Assembly (NCBI RefSeq): GCF_026241195.1
Contig: NZ_JAPFQO010000001.1
Coordinates: forward strand, 682,001 to 746,000
DNA length: 64,000 nucleotides
Origin: Pontibacter anaerobius
Lineage (GTDB): Bacteria; Bacteroidota; Bacteroidia; Cytophagales; Hymenobacteraceae
Reading direction: 5' to 3'
In this document: positions 17,918-26,412 of the stretch, piece by piece
How positions within the stretch are numbered: position 1 is the first letter of the stretch
How the letters are laid out: the number at the start of each line of letters is the position of its first letter
Program-made: the position numbers and the translations under genes
Notes under the pieces: generated by a model
The model's input: the letters and a program-made list of their open reading frames with translations, nothing else
Told to the model about the DNA's origin: nothing
Databases searched by the model: none

Positions 17918-20900
17918 TTAGTGTCGGCAAGTGCAGTGCTCACCGGCGATACCCTCAAAACGGGTGTCGGTGCCTTCGTGCCAATCAAAGGCAGTAGCTG
18001 TACGGCTGTTTTCCCACCAGAACTTGCCAGGTTGTTTGTTGTAGTTACCTGTTTCAACCATGGTTGCGGCATCGTACAGGCGGCCGTTCACCATCGTATA
18101 CTTCACGTGCTCGGTGTTTTGGATGTTCTCCAGCGGGTTCTGGTCCAGTACGATTAAATCAGCTAGTTTGCCAGTTTCCAGGGAGCCGATCTCATTACCC
18201 ATGCCCAGATACTCAGCACCGTTTAATGTAGCGGCGCGAAGTGCCTCCAGGTTTGTCATGCCGCCTTGCTGCAGCATCCATAGTTCCCAATGTGCACCTA
18301 AGCCTTGTAACTGACCGTGAGCGCCTAAGTTTACTTTTACACCGGCATCAGTTAGTTGCTTACAAGCTTCTGATGTCAGGATGTGGCCATGCTTATACTC
18401 TTCGTCTGGTACTAAAGTCACGCGGCGTGAACGGCCATCAATGATAGAACGTGGCGTGAATTTAAGCAGGCGTTCTTTATCCCAGGCGTTGGTTTTCTGG
18501 TACCAGTAGTACTCACCGGAGTTACCGCCATAGTTCACGATCAGGGTAGGGGTATAGCCAGTTTCAGATGCCTTCCATACTTCTACTACATCTTTGTAAA
18601 GCGGTGCAACAGGTATGTTGTGCTCAATGCCTGAGTGGCCATCCAGGATCATGCTCATGTTATGGAAGAACGTAGAACCACCTTCCGGTACCACGGTCAT
18701 GTCCAGTTCGCGGGCAGCCTGAATGATCTGCTGGCGCTGCTCACGGCGCGGCTGGTTATAGCTCTTCACCGAGAATCCACCAATTGCCTTCAAACGGCGC
18801 AGGTGCGAACGGGCATCGTCAATGCCATTTACAACAGCTTTGAAGTTGCCATCGGCACCGTAAAGGATAGTACCTGTAGAGAAAATACGCGGACCAACCA
18901 TGTTACCGGCCTTCACGGCCTCAGACTGGCTGAACACCATCTCGGTAGTGGAAGACGGGTCGTGGGTAGTGGTTACACCATAAGCCAGGTTAGCATAGTA
19001 TGACCATTGCTTCTGCGGGCTCATACCTAATCGGAAAGTACCTAAGTGTGCATGCACATCCACTATACCCGGCATAATCGTTTTACCGGCAGCGTCAATT
19101 ACTTTGGCATCCTTCGGTACGGTTACGTTTTTGCCAACGGCTACAATTCTGTTACCGTCTACTACAATCGTTCCGCCTTCAATTACTTCATCGCCTTTCA
19201 TGGTAATGATGCGCGCGTTCGTGAATGCCACTTTACCTTCCGGCGTATCTGTATTCAGCACTAGGCCGATCTTAGTACCCGTTGTGTCGATGGCAGGCAG
19301 TTTATCCGGAGCGCCTTCTACGAATGTGAAGCGGTCTTTCAGGTCGTTGGAGAAATACTCATCGCCCAGTACCCAGTTTACTTTTTTGCTGTCGCCTGAC
19401 CAATGCACACTTGTACCGGCATCGCGGGTGAAGCGGGCAACCGGAACTGCCTTTGTCTCTGCGCTTAGTTCCAGACCAGAACCATTGGCTGTGAACGGAG
19501 CCACATAGCCATTAAACAACTCTACGAAAGCAATCCACTTGTTATCAGGGCTTGGGTAGAACTGCTCCGTATACTTAGAAGTATAATGCGTCTGCTCTTC
19601 TTTCCCTTTCAGGTCTACGCTTTTGAAAGCATACTTATCGCCGGTACGGGCCGTGAAGAAAATGCGGTCAGAAGCAGCATTGAAAAGTGGGGAAGAACCA
19701 TTTTTCTGTACAAAAGTCGGCTTACCGCCATCAGCACTCATGTAGTATATACCGCGATCATTACCATGCGCATATCCCATGTGATTGTTGCCGCCTTCCT
19801 TGTTGTAAACAATAAGCTTCCCGTTTGGCGAGAACACCGGGTTTGAATAGAAACCTTTCTCAGAAGTAAGCTTCGTTGGTTTTGCGTTCTTTTTGCGGAT
19901 GTCCAGCTTCATAATGTTGCTGTAGCTGTCATCGTTCCAGGTAGCATAAACGATATACTTGCCATCAGGAGAGAACGCAGGGTAGAACTCGAAGTCCTGG
20001 CTGTTGGTGATGCGCTCCGGCTTACCGTTCGGCAGTTCTTTCTTGTAGATATGGCCGGCAGCGTTAAATACCAGTAGCTTTCCATCCGGAGAAGTCAAGG
20101 CATGGCGAATAGCTTTCGCTTCGAACTGCTTTGGAGATACACCACCGTTCTTGCTGAAATCGTGGCGCACGGCATCAGCAATGTAATGCGTGGCAGTAGC
20201 CTCGAAAGGTATGTTGGTTACTTTCTGCGTGGCTACATCTACTTTATTGATCTTGCCATTCGCCCAGTACACGATGCTTTTGTTGTCTGGTGTCCAAGAG
20301 AAAGATGGGTATACACCGAAGATAGCCCAGGCTTCCTGCTGGTCTTTGCTCAGGTTGTCTGTGATCGGCCATTGCTCGCCGGTTTTCAGGTCCTGTACGA
20401 AAAGCACCGACTTGGTACGCACTCTACGCACAAAAGCAATGTGCTTGCCATCTCTAGAGATGGTTGGGCGCACAGAGCCACCGTTACCAGTCACAATGTT
20501 TTCAATCTCACCTGTGTTGCGGTCTACTCTGCGGATCACATAGATCTGGCCGTTCGGGTCTTTGTTGTACTCAAAGGTAGAGCCGCCGCTCATGTCTTCG
20601 GAGTAGTATACATACTTTCCGTCCGGTGATACAAATGGCTCACCAGCGTCCTGCTGGTCGTTTTTACGCTTGGTCAGCTGCACGCCAGCACCGCCTGATC
20701 TGTGGTACATCCACATCTCACCGGCACCCAACGAGCGGGTGTTGGTAAAGTGCTTGCGCGCGATCAGGTACTGGCCATCCGGCGTCCAGACAGCGTTGTT
20801 CAGTAGTCGGAAATTCTCGGTAGTAATTTGCTTGGCATCAGAGCCATCGCGTTTCATGATCCAGATGTTGTCGCCGCCGCCTGCATCCGAAGTGAACGAG

Positions 20901-21220
20901 ATAAACTGGCCATCAGGGCTGAAACGTGGCTGCACTTCGTAAGGTCGACCCGTGCGAAGTAGCTTAGCCTTGCCACCTGTGGCAGGCAGGATGTAGATAT
21001 CGCCGAGCAGATCGAATACGATCTCTTTGCCATCCGGACTTACGTCCAGGCTCATCCAGGTGCCTTCGTCGGTGGTGAGGGAGACCTCTTTCTGTGGGCC
21101 GTGTTCGGCATCAACCTGCCATTTGGTGTCTTCTTTCTTTTTGTCCTGAGCATGTGCCGCGCCGAAAGGGAGAGCAAGCGCCGCAGCCAGTACCACACTC
21201 AGATAGGTACGTTTCGTCAT
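17918..21220 (-). CDS. Secreted TolB-like beta-propeller fused to amidohydrolase
   Basis: 1100 aa with a signal peptide (about 1-24, ending AHAQ). Residues about 50-650 hold repeated PD40/WD40-like blades (SPDGKEIVF, SPDGQFISF, SPDGKYVYYS and so on), forming one or two beta-propellers as in TolB or prolyl oligopeptidases. Residues about 670-1075 form an amidohydrolase domain with IMPGIVDVHAHLG (HxH metal ligands about 722-724), a downstream His in HSGIEHN (about 860), LGAHGQ, and the closing GSLETGKLADLIVLD. It is probably a periplasmic hydrolase of cyclic amides or peptides, but no substrate can be assigned. It is transcribed alone, with a terminator at 17865. Confidence 0.88.
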   Translation of the reverse strand: MTKRTYLSVVLAAALALPFGAAHAQDKKKEDTKWQVDAEHGPQKEVSLTTDEGTWMSLDVSPDGKEIVFDLLGDIYILPATGGKAKLLRTGRPYEVQPRFSPDGQFISFTSDAGGGDNIWIMKRDGSDAKQITTENFRLLNNAVWTPDGQYLIARKHFTNTRSLGAGEMWMYHRSGGAGVQLTKRKNDQQDAGEPFVSPDGKYVYYSEDMSGGSTFEYNKDPNGQIYVIRRVDRNTGEIENIVTGNGGSVRPTISRDGKHIAFVRRVRTKSVLFVQDLKTGEQWPITDNLSKDQQEAWAIFGVYPSFSWTPDNKSIVYWANGKINKVDVATQKVTNIPFEATATHYIADAVRHDFSKNGGVSPKQFEAKAIRHALTSPDGKLLVFNAAGHIYKKELPNGKPERITNSQDFEFYPAFSPDGKYIVYATWNDDSYSNIMKLDIRKKNAKPTKLTSEKGFYSNPVFSPNGKLIVYNKEGGNNHMGYAHGNDRGIYYMSADGGKPTFVQKNGSSPLFNAASDRIFFTARTGDKYAFKSVDLKGKEEQTHYTSKYTEQFYPSPDNKWIAFVELFNGYVAPFTANGSGLELSAETKAVPVARFTRDAGTSVHWSGDSKKVNWVLGDEYFSNDLKDRFTFVEGAPDKLPAIDTTGTKIGLVLNTDTPEGKVAFTNARIITMKGDEVIEGGTIVVDGNRIVAVGKNVTVPKDAKVIDAAGKTIMPGIVDVHAHLGTFRLGMSPQKQWSYYANLAYGVTTTHDPSSTTEMVFSQSEAVKAGNMVGPRIFSTGTILYGADGNFKAVVNGIDDARSHLRRLKAIGGFSVKSYNQPRREQRQQIIQAARELDMTVVPEGGSTFFHNMSMILDGHSGIEHNIPVAPLYKDVVEVWKASETGYTPTLIVNYGGNSGEYYWYQKTNAWDKERLLKFTPRSIIDGRSRRVTLVPDEEYKHGHILTSEACKQLTDAGVKVNLGAHGQLQGLGAHWELWMLQQGGMTNLEALRAATLNGAEYLGMGNEIGSLETGKLADLIVLDQNPLENIQNTEHVKYTMVNGRLYDAATMVETGNYNKQPGKFWWENSRTATAFDWHEGTDTRFEGIAGEHCTCRH

Positions 21221-21468
21221 CAGTAGATTGGAGATTAGTTGGTTTGAGCCCCTAATTTACACATTTGCCCGCACAGACAAAAGCTCCTTAGACGAAGTAA
21301 CAACAGATATAGATAAGTAGGGGAGGACACAGGACAAAGCGCCTTTTTGAGTCAATTTCCTGAACCCAAGTTTTACAGATCGGCAGGTTTATACTTTAAA
21401 AGGTGGGCAGCCAGAGCTTAAAGTATGCGCTGGCTGCCCCCAAAGTATGAAATCAGTGAAAGCAAAGC
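21221..21468. other. Intergenic region with terminator of YyaL-like gene
   Basis: About 250 bases between two minus-strand genes. It holds the hairpin at 21405-21439, AAGTATA/TATACTT words, and presumably the amidohydrolase promoter. A weak TTTTG-N18-TAAATTAG match (minus strand, about 21250-21285) departs from the consensus. Confidence 0.4.
21405..21439 (-). terminator. Terminator after YyaL-like gene
   Basis: A perfect 10-bp GC-rich stem (21405-21414 with 21430-21439) followed by ACCTTTT on the minus strand. The T-run is short, so termination strength is uncertain. Confidence 0.65.
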
Positions 21469-23535
21469 CTACAACGAAGGAAACTTAGGCTGTTGCTCCG
21501 CACCCTTCAGTTGTTTCAGCGCCTCGGCGGCAGTATGTACCGGCATCTGACATGTTTTGTTATAGCACACATACACGGTGGTTTTGCCATTGATCGCCAC
21601 TCTATCCTCCAGTAGCGGAATTTTCGTGCCTGTTGCATCTGTGGCACCGAGCAAGATGGTGTTTGGGATAAAAAAGGAGGTGAGCTCGGCACGCATCTCC
21701 GGTGCCTCCGGACCTACGATGGCGATCTCGGCCGTAGGCGTAAGCTTGTGGAAGTATAAAGACGCCCAATTACCCAGGTGCGACGGCTCCTTCAGCAGCA
21801 GGTCTTTTACCCGCGCCAGCATCTCGTCAGAAAGGGAGGAGTATCGTTCGTCATCAAAGTATAAACCTAGGAAGTGCAGGTTGGTGGCCATCACAGAGTT
21901 GGAGGAGGGGATGACGTTGTCGAAGATTTCCTTTTTACGGGCAATGAGCTGCTCTGCATTTTTATCGGTGAAGAAGAATAGGCTCTCTTTTTCGTCAAAG
22001 AAGTTCTCCAAAGTATAATCCGTTAACCGTTTCGCCTCCAGCAGCCACTGCTCATCAAACGTTACCTCGTACAGGCGTATCAGCGCACGGACCAGTAGGG
22101 CATAATCGTCCAGGAAGCCATCTATGGTAGTGTTGCCTTCTTTATAGTTATGATAGAGTTTGTCCTCTTTTTTCAGGTGTTTAAGTAGAAACTGGGCGTT
22201 CTTCAGGGCCAGCTCCAGAAAATGCTTGTTGCCGAAAGTATAATAGGCATCGGCAAGGCCTTTCAGCATCAGTGCGTTCCAGGAGGTCAGGATCTTGTCA
22301 TCCAGCCCCGGGCGAATGCGGTTGGCGCGTACTTCCATCAGCTTCTGTTTCCAGGTCTGCACCATCTCCTCTAGCACGTCCATCTCCAGCTCGTTCTCAC
22401 TGGCAAACTTTTCGTCAGAGATGCGGCGGTGCAGGATGTTTCGGCCATGCTCAAAGTTGCCGGAGGCGGTGGCGTGGTAATACTTGGAGAAAATCGGTTC
22501 CTCAGCGCCTAAGATATCATGCAGCTCATCCTTCGTGAAAGTATAAAAACGGCCTTCCTCGCCCTCACTGTCAGCGTCCAGGGAAGAGTAAAAACCACCT
22601 TCCTGGCTCATGAGCTCCCGCTCCACAAAAGCGATTGTCTCATACACCACATCATGGTACAGCGATTCGTGCGTAGCCTGGTAAGCTTCGGCGTAAAGGC
22701 TCACGAGCTGGCCGTTGTCGTAGAGCATCTTCTCGAAGTGCGGCACCAGCCACTCGGCATCCACGGAGTAACGGGCAAAGCCACCGCCAATCTGGTCGTA
22801 TATACCGCCGTAGGCCATTTCCCGGAGTGTCAGGTGCAGGTGGTTCAGGATGGTCTGGTCGCTGGTGTGGTGGTGGTAGCGTAGCAGGAAGAGGTAGTTG
22901 GCGGGCATCGGGAACTTTGGAGCTCCTCCCAAACCGCCCGTTCTTTTGTCGAACTGCGTGCTTAGGTTGTGGCCGATCAGCTTAAAGTCCTCCTCGCGCA
23001 CATGGTAGTTCTGCTGCTCCAGGCCATACTTCTCCAACTCGTTGCGGTTTAGGTGCCGCACAAACTGCTCCGCCGATTCATTTAACTCATCCCGGTTCTT
23101 TTTATACGCTTCAGCGATGTTAGTAAGCAGGGTCTTCCACTGCTTTGGCGGAAAGTAGGTGCCGCCGTAAAACGGCTTGGCCTCGGAGTTGAGGAACACG
23201 TTCAGCGGCCATCCACCCTGCAAACCCATGGCATGAAGGGCATCCATGTATACAGCATCCACATCAGGGCGCTCCTCGCGGTCCACTTTTATACATACAA
23301 AGTGTTTGTTCATTACCTCGGCTATGCCTTTTTGCTCAAACGACTGATGCTCCATTACGTGGCACCAGTGGCAGGCGGCGTAGCCAATGCTCACAAGTAT
23401 GGGTTTGCCTTCCTGCTTCGCTTTCTGTAGTGCTTCCTCGCCCCAGGGGTACCAGTCCACCGGGTTATAAGCGTGCTGCAGCAGGTAAGGGCTGCTTTCC
23501 TGTAGAAGTCGGTTGGGTTTCTTGTCTCCTGCCAT
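21469..23535 (-). CDS. Thioredoxin-domain protein DUF255 (YyaL / SPATA20 family)
   Basis: 688 aa. The N-terminal thioredoxin-like domain begins [21 protein letters not shown] and carries CHWCHVM (CxxC about residues 57-60), the hallmark of this family. The rest is an (alpha/alpha)6 barrel like N-acylglucosamine 2-epimerases, with [25 protein letters not shown] and [12 protein letters not shown]. The family is universal but biochemically poorly defined; a redox role is inferred from the CxxC. There is no signal peptide. A cluster of four AAGTATA-type words lies in the 100 bases upstream of the start. Confidence 0.9.
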   Translation of the reverse strand: MAGDKKPNRLLQESSPYLLQHAYNPVDWYPWGEEALQKAKQEGKPILVSIGYAACHWCHVMEHQSFEQKGIAEVMNKHFVCIKVDREERPDVDAVYMDALHAMGLQGGWPLNVFLNSEAKPFYGGTYFPPKQWKTLLTNIAEAYKKNRDELNESAEQFVRHLNRNELEKYGLEQQNYHVREEDFKLIGHNLSTQFDKRTGGLGGAPKFPMPANYLFLLRYHHHTSDQTILNHLHLTLREMAYGGIYDQIGGGFARYSVDAEWLVPHFEKMLYDNGQLVSLYAEAYQATHESLYHDVVYETIAFVERELMSQEGGFYSSLDADSEGEEGRFYTFTKDELHDILGAEEPIFSKYYHATASGNFEHGRNILHRRISDEKFASENELEMDVLEEMVQTWKQKLMEVRANRIRPGLDDKILTSWNALMLKGLADAYYTFGNKHFLELALKNAQFLLKHLKKEDKLYHNYKEGNTTIDGFLDDYALLVRALIRLYEVTFDEQWLLEAKRLTDYTLENFFDEKESLFFFTDKNAEQLIARKKEIFDNVIPSSNSVMATNLHFLGLYFDDERYSSLSDEMLARVKDLLLKEPSHLGNWASLYFHKLTPTAEIAIVGPEAPEMRAELTSFFIPNTILLGATDATGTKIPLLEDRVAINGKTTVYVCYNKTCQMPVHTAAEALKQLKGAEQQPKFPSL

Positions 23536-23725
23536 AGCTCTAAACGGTTAGCGAAAAGACCCAGCAGTTCTATACTTCATCCAGCAAAGTATAGATCATA
23601 CTTTAAGGAACCATGCCAAAGTATAACTGGAGGCTGGCCACGTATAAACTGCTGTGTCTTTTGTCTGTTTGTGTGATTCAGTTCTACGCACAAGGCAGGC
23701 AAAAGTGTTCTTTGGGCTGGTATGG

Positions 23726-24706
23726 CTAAGGTAACAGCTGATTTTGCAGGGCTTCGGTTTCGCTGCTTACATCAATATTGTACTGCTGCTCCATGGCTTG
23801 CAGCTGTTGCAGGGTGTTTCGCAGAAACTTCTGGTGTGCCTCGGTGTGTGGGTGGAACGGCCTGTGGGACACAGCCCGTTGTATTTTCTCCCACTTGCCT
23901 ATAAATTGCCGGAAGTCCGCAGTATAGTATGCCTCTACAAACTTCTGCCAGATATACGCTTCGGCCAGCGGCGTAGGGTGCAGCATGTCCTCTTTATAGT
24001 AACGGTAGTCGCGCAGGTCATCCATCATGATCTCGTAAGCAGGGAAGTATAAAACCTGTGGATGGGCTACCTGCAACTGATGGCACAGCAAACGCAGGCT
24101 GGCCTTGCTCACGCTGTTCATCTCGATCGACTCTTTAATGTGCCGCACCGGGCTAACCGTCAGTAGTATTTTCAGGGATGGGTTTACCTGCTTAAGTTGC
24201 GTCAGCATCTGCTCAAATGCGGCTGACATTTCCTCCATCGTGAGCAGCACGCGCTTAAAATTAGCGGCAGGTAGCTTATGGCAGTTGGCCACTACCTTGC
24301 CGCTGTCCTGTAAACGGTAGGCTATGGCCGTGCCCAGTGTCACGATCAGGAGTGAAGCGTTCTTTAACTGCTCTCCTGTTTGGTGCAAACGCTGCTGTAT
24401 ACTTTGCAGGAGCTCCTCTTTGCTCGTGCTGGAGAGGGAGGAGTGGAGGTCGTAAGCGTACCAAATGCCATTATGCTGCACCAGGTGCTCCTCAAAAGTA
24501 TAAGGCCGGCCAGCGGCAGCCTGCAGCAGCATGCTTACAGAGATGGGGTTGAAGATCGTGCCGAAGGGGTTCACCTGTACATCCACCTTGTGCTGCTGTA
24601 GCTTGCTGCCGATAACATCTGCAAAGCAGGAGCCAATGGTCAGCACCTTGTGCTGCAGGGTAAGGTCAAGGCCAGAGCGGGGTACCTGTACTTCAGTCCG
24701 GAACAT
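23726..24706 (-). CDS. GSCFA-domain protein
   Basis: 326 aa. GSCFAD near residues 27-32 is the namesake motif of the GSCFA family (PF08885), a branch related to SGNH/GDSL hydrolases, with the serine in block I. TLGTA (about 120) and the late DMLHPTPLAEAYIW segment supply further conserved blocks, the DxxH being the likely catalytic Asp/His pair. The substrate is unknown; an esterase or acyltransferase role on surface glycans is a guess from the superfamily. It lies downstream of the ribosomal operon terminator and on the same strand. Confidence 0.85.
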   Translation of the reverse strand: MFRTEVQVPRSGLDLTLQHKVLTIGSCFADVIGSKLQQHKVDVQVNPFGTIFNPISVSMLLQAAAGRPYTFEEHLVQHNGIWYAYDLHSSLSSTSKEELLQSIQQRLHQTGEQLKNASLLIVTLGTAIAYRLQDSGKVVANCHKLPAANFKRVLLTMEEMSAAFEQMLTQLKQVNPSLKILLTVSPVRHIKESIEMNSVSKASLRLLCHQLQVAHPQVLYFPAYEIMMDDLRDYRYYKEDMLHPTPLAEAYIWQKFVEAYYTADFRQFIGKWEKIQRAVSHRPFHPHTEAHQKFLRNTLQQLQAMEQQYNIDVSSETEALQNQLLP

Positions 24707-24755
24707 AGCGCGGTAGAGTTTAGCTAGGAGGATATACGTGCAATATGGCGAAAAA

Positions 24756-24786
24756 AAAGCGTCCTGCCGGTAAGGCAGGACGCTTT
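24756..24786 (-). terminator. Terminator of the rpsF-rpsR-rplI operon
   Basis: A perfect 13-bp stem (24756-24768 with 24774-24786), 5-base loop, and an 8-base T-run on the minus strand, 24 bases after the rplI stop. Confidence 0.92.
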
Positions 24787-24809
24787 AGTAGTAGTCTTTT
24801 CGGATATGC

Positions 24810-25253
24810 TTATTCAGCAACTACCTTGAAGTTAACCTGGTGCTTCACTTCTTTGTGCAGGTTCAGTGTAGCAGTGTAATCACCGGCTGTTTTCACGTCC
24901 TGGTCAAAAGAAATACGCTTACGGTCTACATCAAATCCTTTCGCCTTCAGGGCCTCAGAAAGTTGGTTAGTAGTTACAGAACCGAAGATCTTACCAGTCT
25001 CACCCACTTTAGCAGGAAGCTCAAGCGTGATGTCACCAATGCTGTTAGCCAGCTCCTGTGCATCGTTCTGGATCTTCTCAGCCTTGTGTGCAGCCTGACG
25101 GATGTTTTCAGCTACAACTTTTCTGCTTGATTTGTCAGCAATAACTGCCAGACCCTGTGGGATCAGGTAGTTACGGCCGTAACCTGGCTTTACTTCAACA
25201 ATATCGTTCTTGTAGCCGAGGCCTTTAACGTCGTCTTTAAGTATTACTTCCAT
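24810..25253 (-). CDS. rplI: 50S ribosomal protein bL9
   Basis: 147 aa, full length. The N-terminal rRNA-binding domain has the conserved DVKGLGYKNDIVEVKPGYGRN pattern and YLIPQGLA; a long connecting helix and the C-terminal domain follow (GKIFGSVT, KHQVNFKVVAE). It is the third gene of the rpsF-rpsR-rplI operon, 12 bases after rpsR. The start is fixed by a very strong Shine-Dalgarno sequence (TAAGGAGGT, 7 bases from the ATG), unusual in this phylum. Confidence 0.97.
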   Translation of the reverse strand: MEVILKDDVKGLGYKNDIVEVKPGYGRNYLIPQGLAVIADKSSRKVVAENIRQAAHKAEKIQNDAQELANSIGDITLELPAKVGETGKIFGSVTTNQLSEALKAKGFDVDRKRISFDQDVKTAGDYTATLNLHKEVKHQVNFKVVAE

Positions 25254-25259
25254 CGTTCG

Positions 25260-25268
25260 ACCTCCTTA
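25260..25268 (-). promoter_or_regulatory. Strong Shine-Dalgarno sequence before rplI
   Basis: TAAGGAGGT on the minus strand ends 6 bases before the rplI ATG and is complementary to the canonical 16S 3' end. Most genes in the window have no such site. Confidence 0.85.
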
Positions 25269-25517
25269 TTTTAAAGAATCCGTTACATAAGGTAAAATGG
25301 CAAGGTGTCTTGCACGGGCAACAGCCTGAGACACTTTGCGCTGGAACTTCAGGCTTGTGCCAGTAAGTCTTCTAGGAAGGATCTTACCCTGCTCGTTCAC
25401 GAACTTCAGCAGGAAGTTACCATCTTTATAGTCGATATACTTGATACCGCTCTTCTTGAAACGGCAGTATTTCTGACGGTTTTCTTGTTTGTGTACTCTT
25501 TCGTTAACTAAGCTCAT
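25266..25517 (-). CDS. rpsR: 30S ribosomal protein bS18
   Basis: 83 aa. Typical bS18: [16 protein letters not shown], the [18 protein letters not shown] core, and [20 protein letters not shown]. It binds bS6 on the 30S platform. The ATG overlaps the rpsF stop (TAATG), so the two genes are translationally coupled. GAGGAGG lies 10 bases upstream, inside the end of rpsF. Structures of Flavobacterium ribosomes place bS18, with bS6 and bS21, at the pocket holding the 16S 3' tail, which makes an SD before this gene a candidate regulatory signal. Confidence 0.97.
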   Translation of the reverse strand: MSLVNERVHKQENRQKYCRFKKSGIKYIDYKDGNFLLKFVNEQGKILPRRLTGTSLKFQRKVSQAVARARHLAILPYVTDSLK

Positions 25518-25885
25518 TATCCTTTAACCTCCTCTTTTTTAGCTTGTGATTTGAACTCGCCGTTTCTTCTGCGCTCGTTGTAAGCCACAGCGTGCTTGTC
25601 AAGGGCAGTTGTTAAGAAACGAACTACTTTTTCATCACGGCGATAGGTCAGCTCCAGAGCGTCAACTACGTTAGTAGGCGCTTTGAATTCGATCAGGTGA
25701 TAGAAACCTGTAGACTTCTTTTGGATTGGATAAGCCAGTTTGCGAAGACCCCAGTTCTCTTCATGAATAATGTCGGCGCCATTTTCCTTTAGCACCTCTC
25801 TGAACTTCTCGACCGTTTCCTGCATCTGCACCTCGTTCAACAGAGGCGTCAGGATGAAGACAGTTTCGTAATTTCTCAATTCCAT
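25517..25885 (-). CDS. rpsF: 30S ribosomal protein bS6
   Basis: 122 aa. It starts with [14 protein letters not shown], contains [23 protein letters not shown], and ends with a basic tail. It is the first gene of the operon and the partner of bS18 on the platform. Unlike rpsR and rplI it has no SD; the leader before the ATG is A/T-rich. A good sigma-AB-type promoter lies 32 bases upstream. Confidence 0.97.
   Translation of the reverse strand: MELRNYETVFILTPLLNEVQMQETVEKFREVLKENGADIIHEENWGLRKLAYPIQKKSTGFYHLIEFKAPTNVVDALELTYRRDEKVVRFLTTALDKHAVAYNERRRNGEFKSQAKKEEVKG
25528..25534 (-). promoter_or_regulatory. Shine-Dalgarno-like sequence before rpsR
   Basis: GAGGAGG on the minus strand, inside the last codons of rpsF and 10 bases before the rpsR ATG. 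A second AAGGA lies too close to the start to act as a normal SD. Confidence 0.7.
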
Positions 25886-25916
25886 CGGTTCGATTTATGG
25901 TTATAATTTTAGCCTG

Positions 25917-25947
25917 CAAAGGTAAGGCGCTTATTTATAAATAGCAA
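25917..25947 (-). promoter_or_regulatory. Bacteroidota-type promoter for rpsF operon
   Basis: Minus strand: TTG (25947-25945), 20-base spacer, TACCTTTG (25924-25917). This matches the TTG / TAnnTTTG pattern of the primary sigma factor in Bacteroidota and predicts a leader of about 25 bases. Confidence 0.8.
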
Positions 25948-26412
25948 TAGAGGAGGAGATAATTAAGCGAAAGCCAATGCTGCTTGTGTGAGTAACAGGT
26001 ATGACGGAGGTATGGCTACACCTTATTATATATAGGTGTGAAAAATCTTGGTAGAGCTTCTGCAAAAACAAATAGGAGAAGATCCTGAAAGTAAATAATA
26101 GGACAATTTATACTTTGGTAAGTGCAAATTAAACAAACATAAAATTGGATTGTAACGTTTGGTGTTAAAGATGGAAATTGTATCATTATTTATATATAGC
26201 TTAAAAGGTGGTAGAAGCGATGTTATTTAGAATCGATTTAAATAAAATCGCTTAAATTGCATTAGAAATGGGTTTTTGGTAGCAGGTAGCTGTGTAAAGA
26301 GGTGGTGGTGCAGCTGAGGCCAAATAATAAACTTATTCTGTTTGAATAATGGAATTCGCATAGTAGATTTGTGCCCGTAAAGTAAATTCACCATATCATA
26401 TACTAAACACAA
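25948..26412. other. Divergent AT-rich spacer between rpsF and the respiratory operon
   Basis: About 465 bases without a gene, ending at the actA start. It contains the actA promoter at 26341-26371 and AT-rich sequence of no recognised content. TATACTT words occur near 26109 and, just inside actA, near 26440. Confidence 0.6.
26341..26371 (+). promoter_or_regulatory. Bacteroidota-type promoter for the ACIII/cox operon
   Basis: TTTG (26341-26344), 19-base spacer, TAGATTTG (26364-26371), 41 bases before the actA ATG. It matches the TTTG / TAnnTTTG consensus and is the only good promoter I see before the 16-kb operon. Confidence 0.8.
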
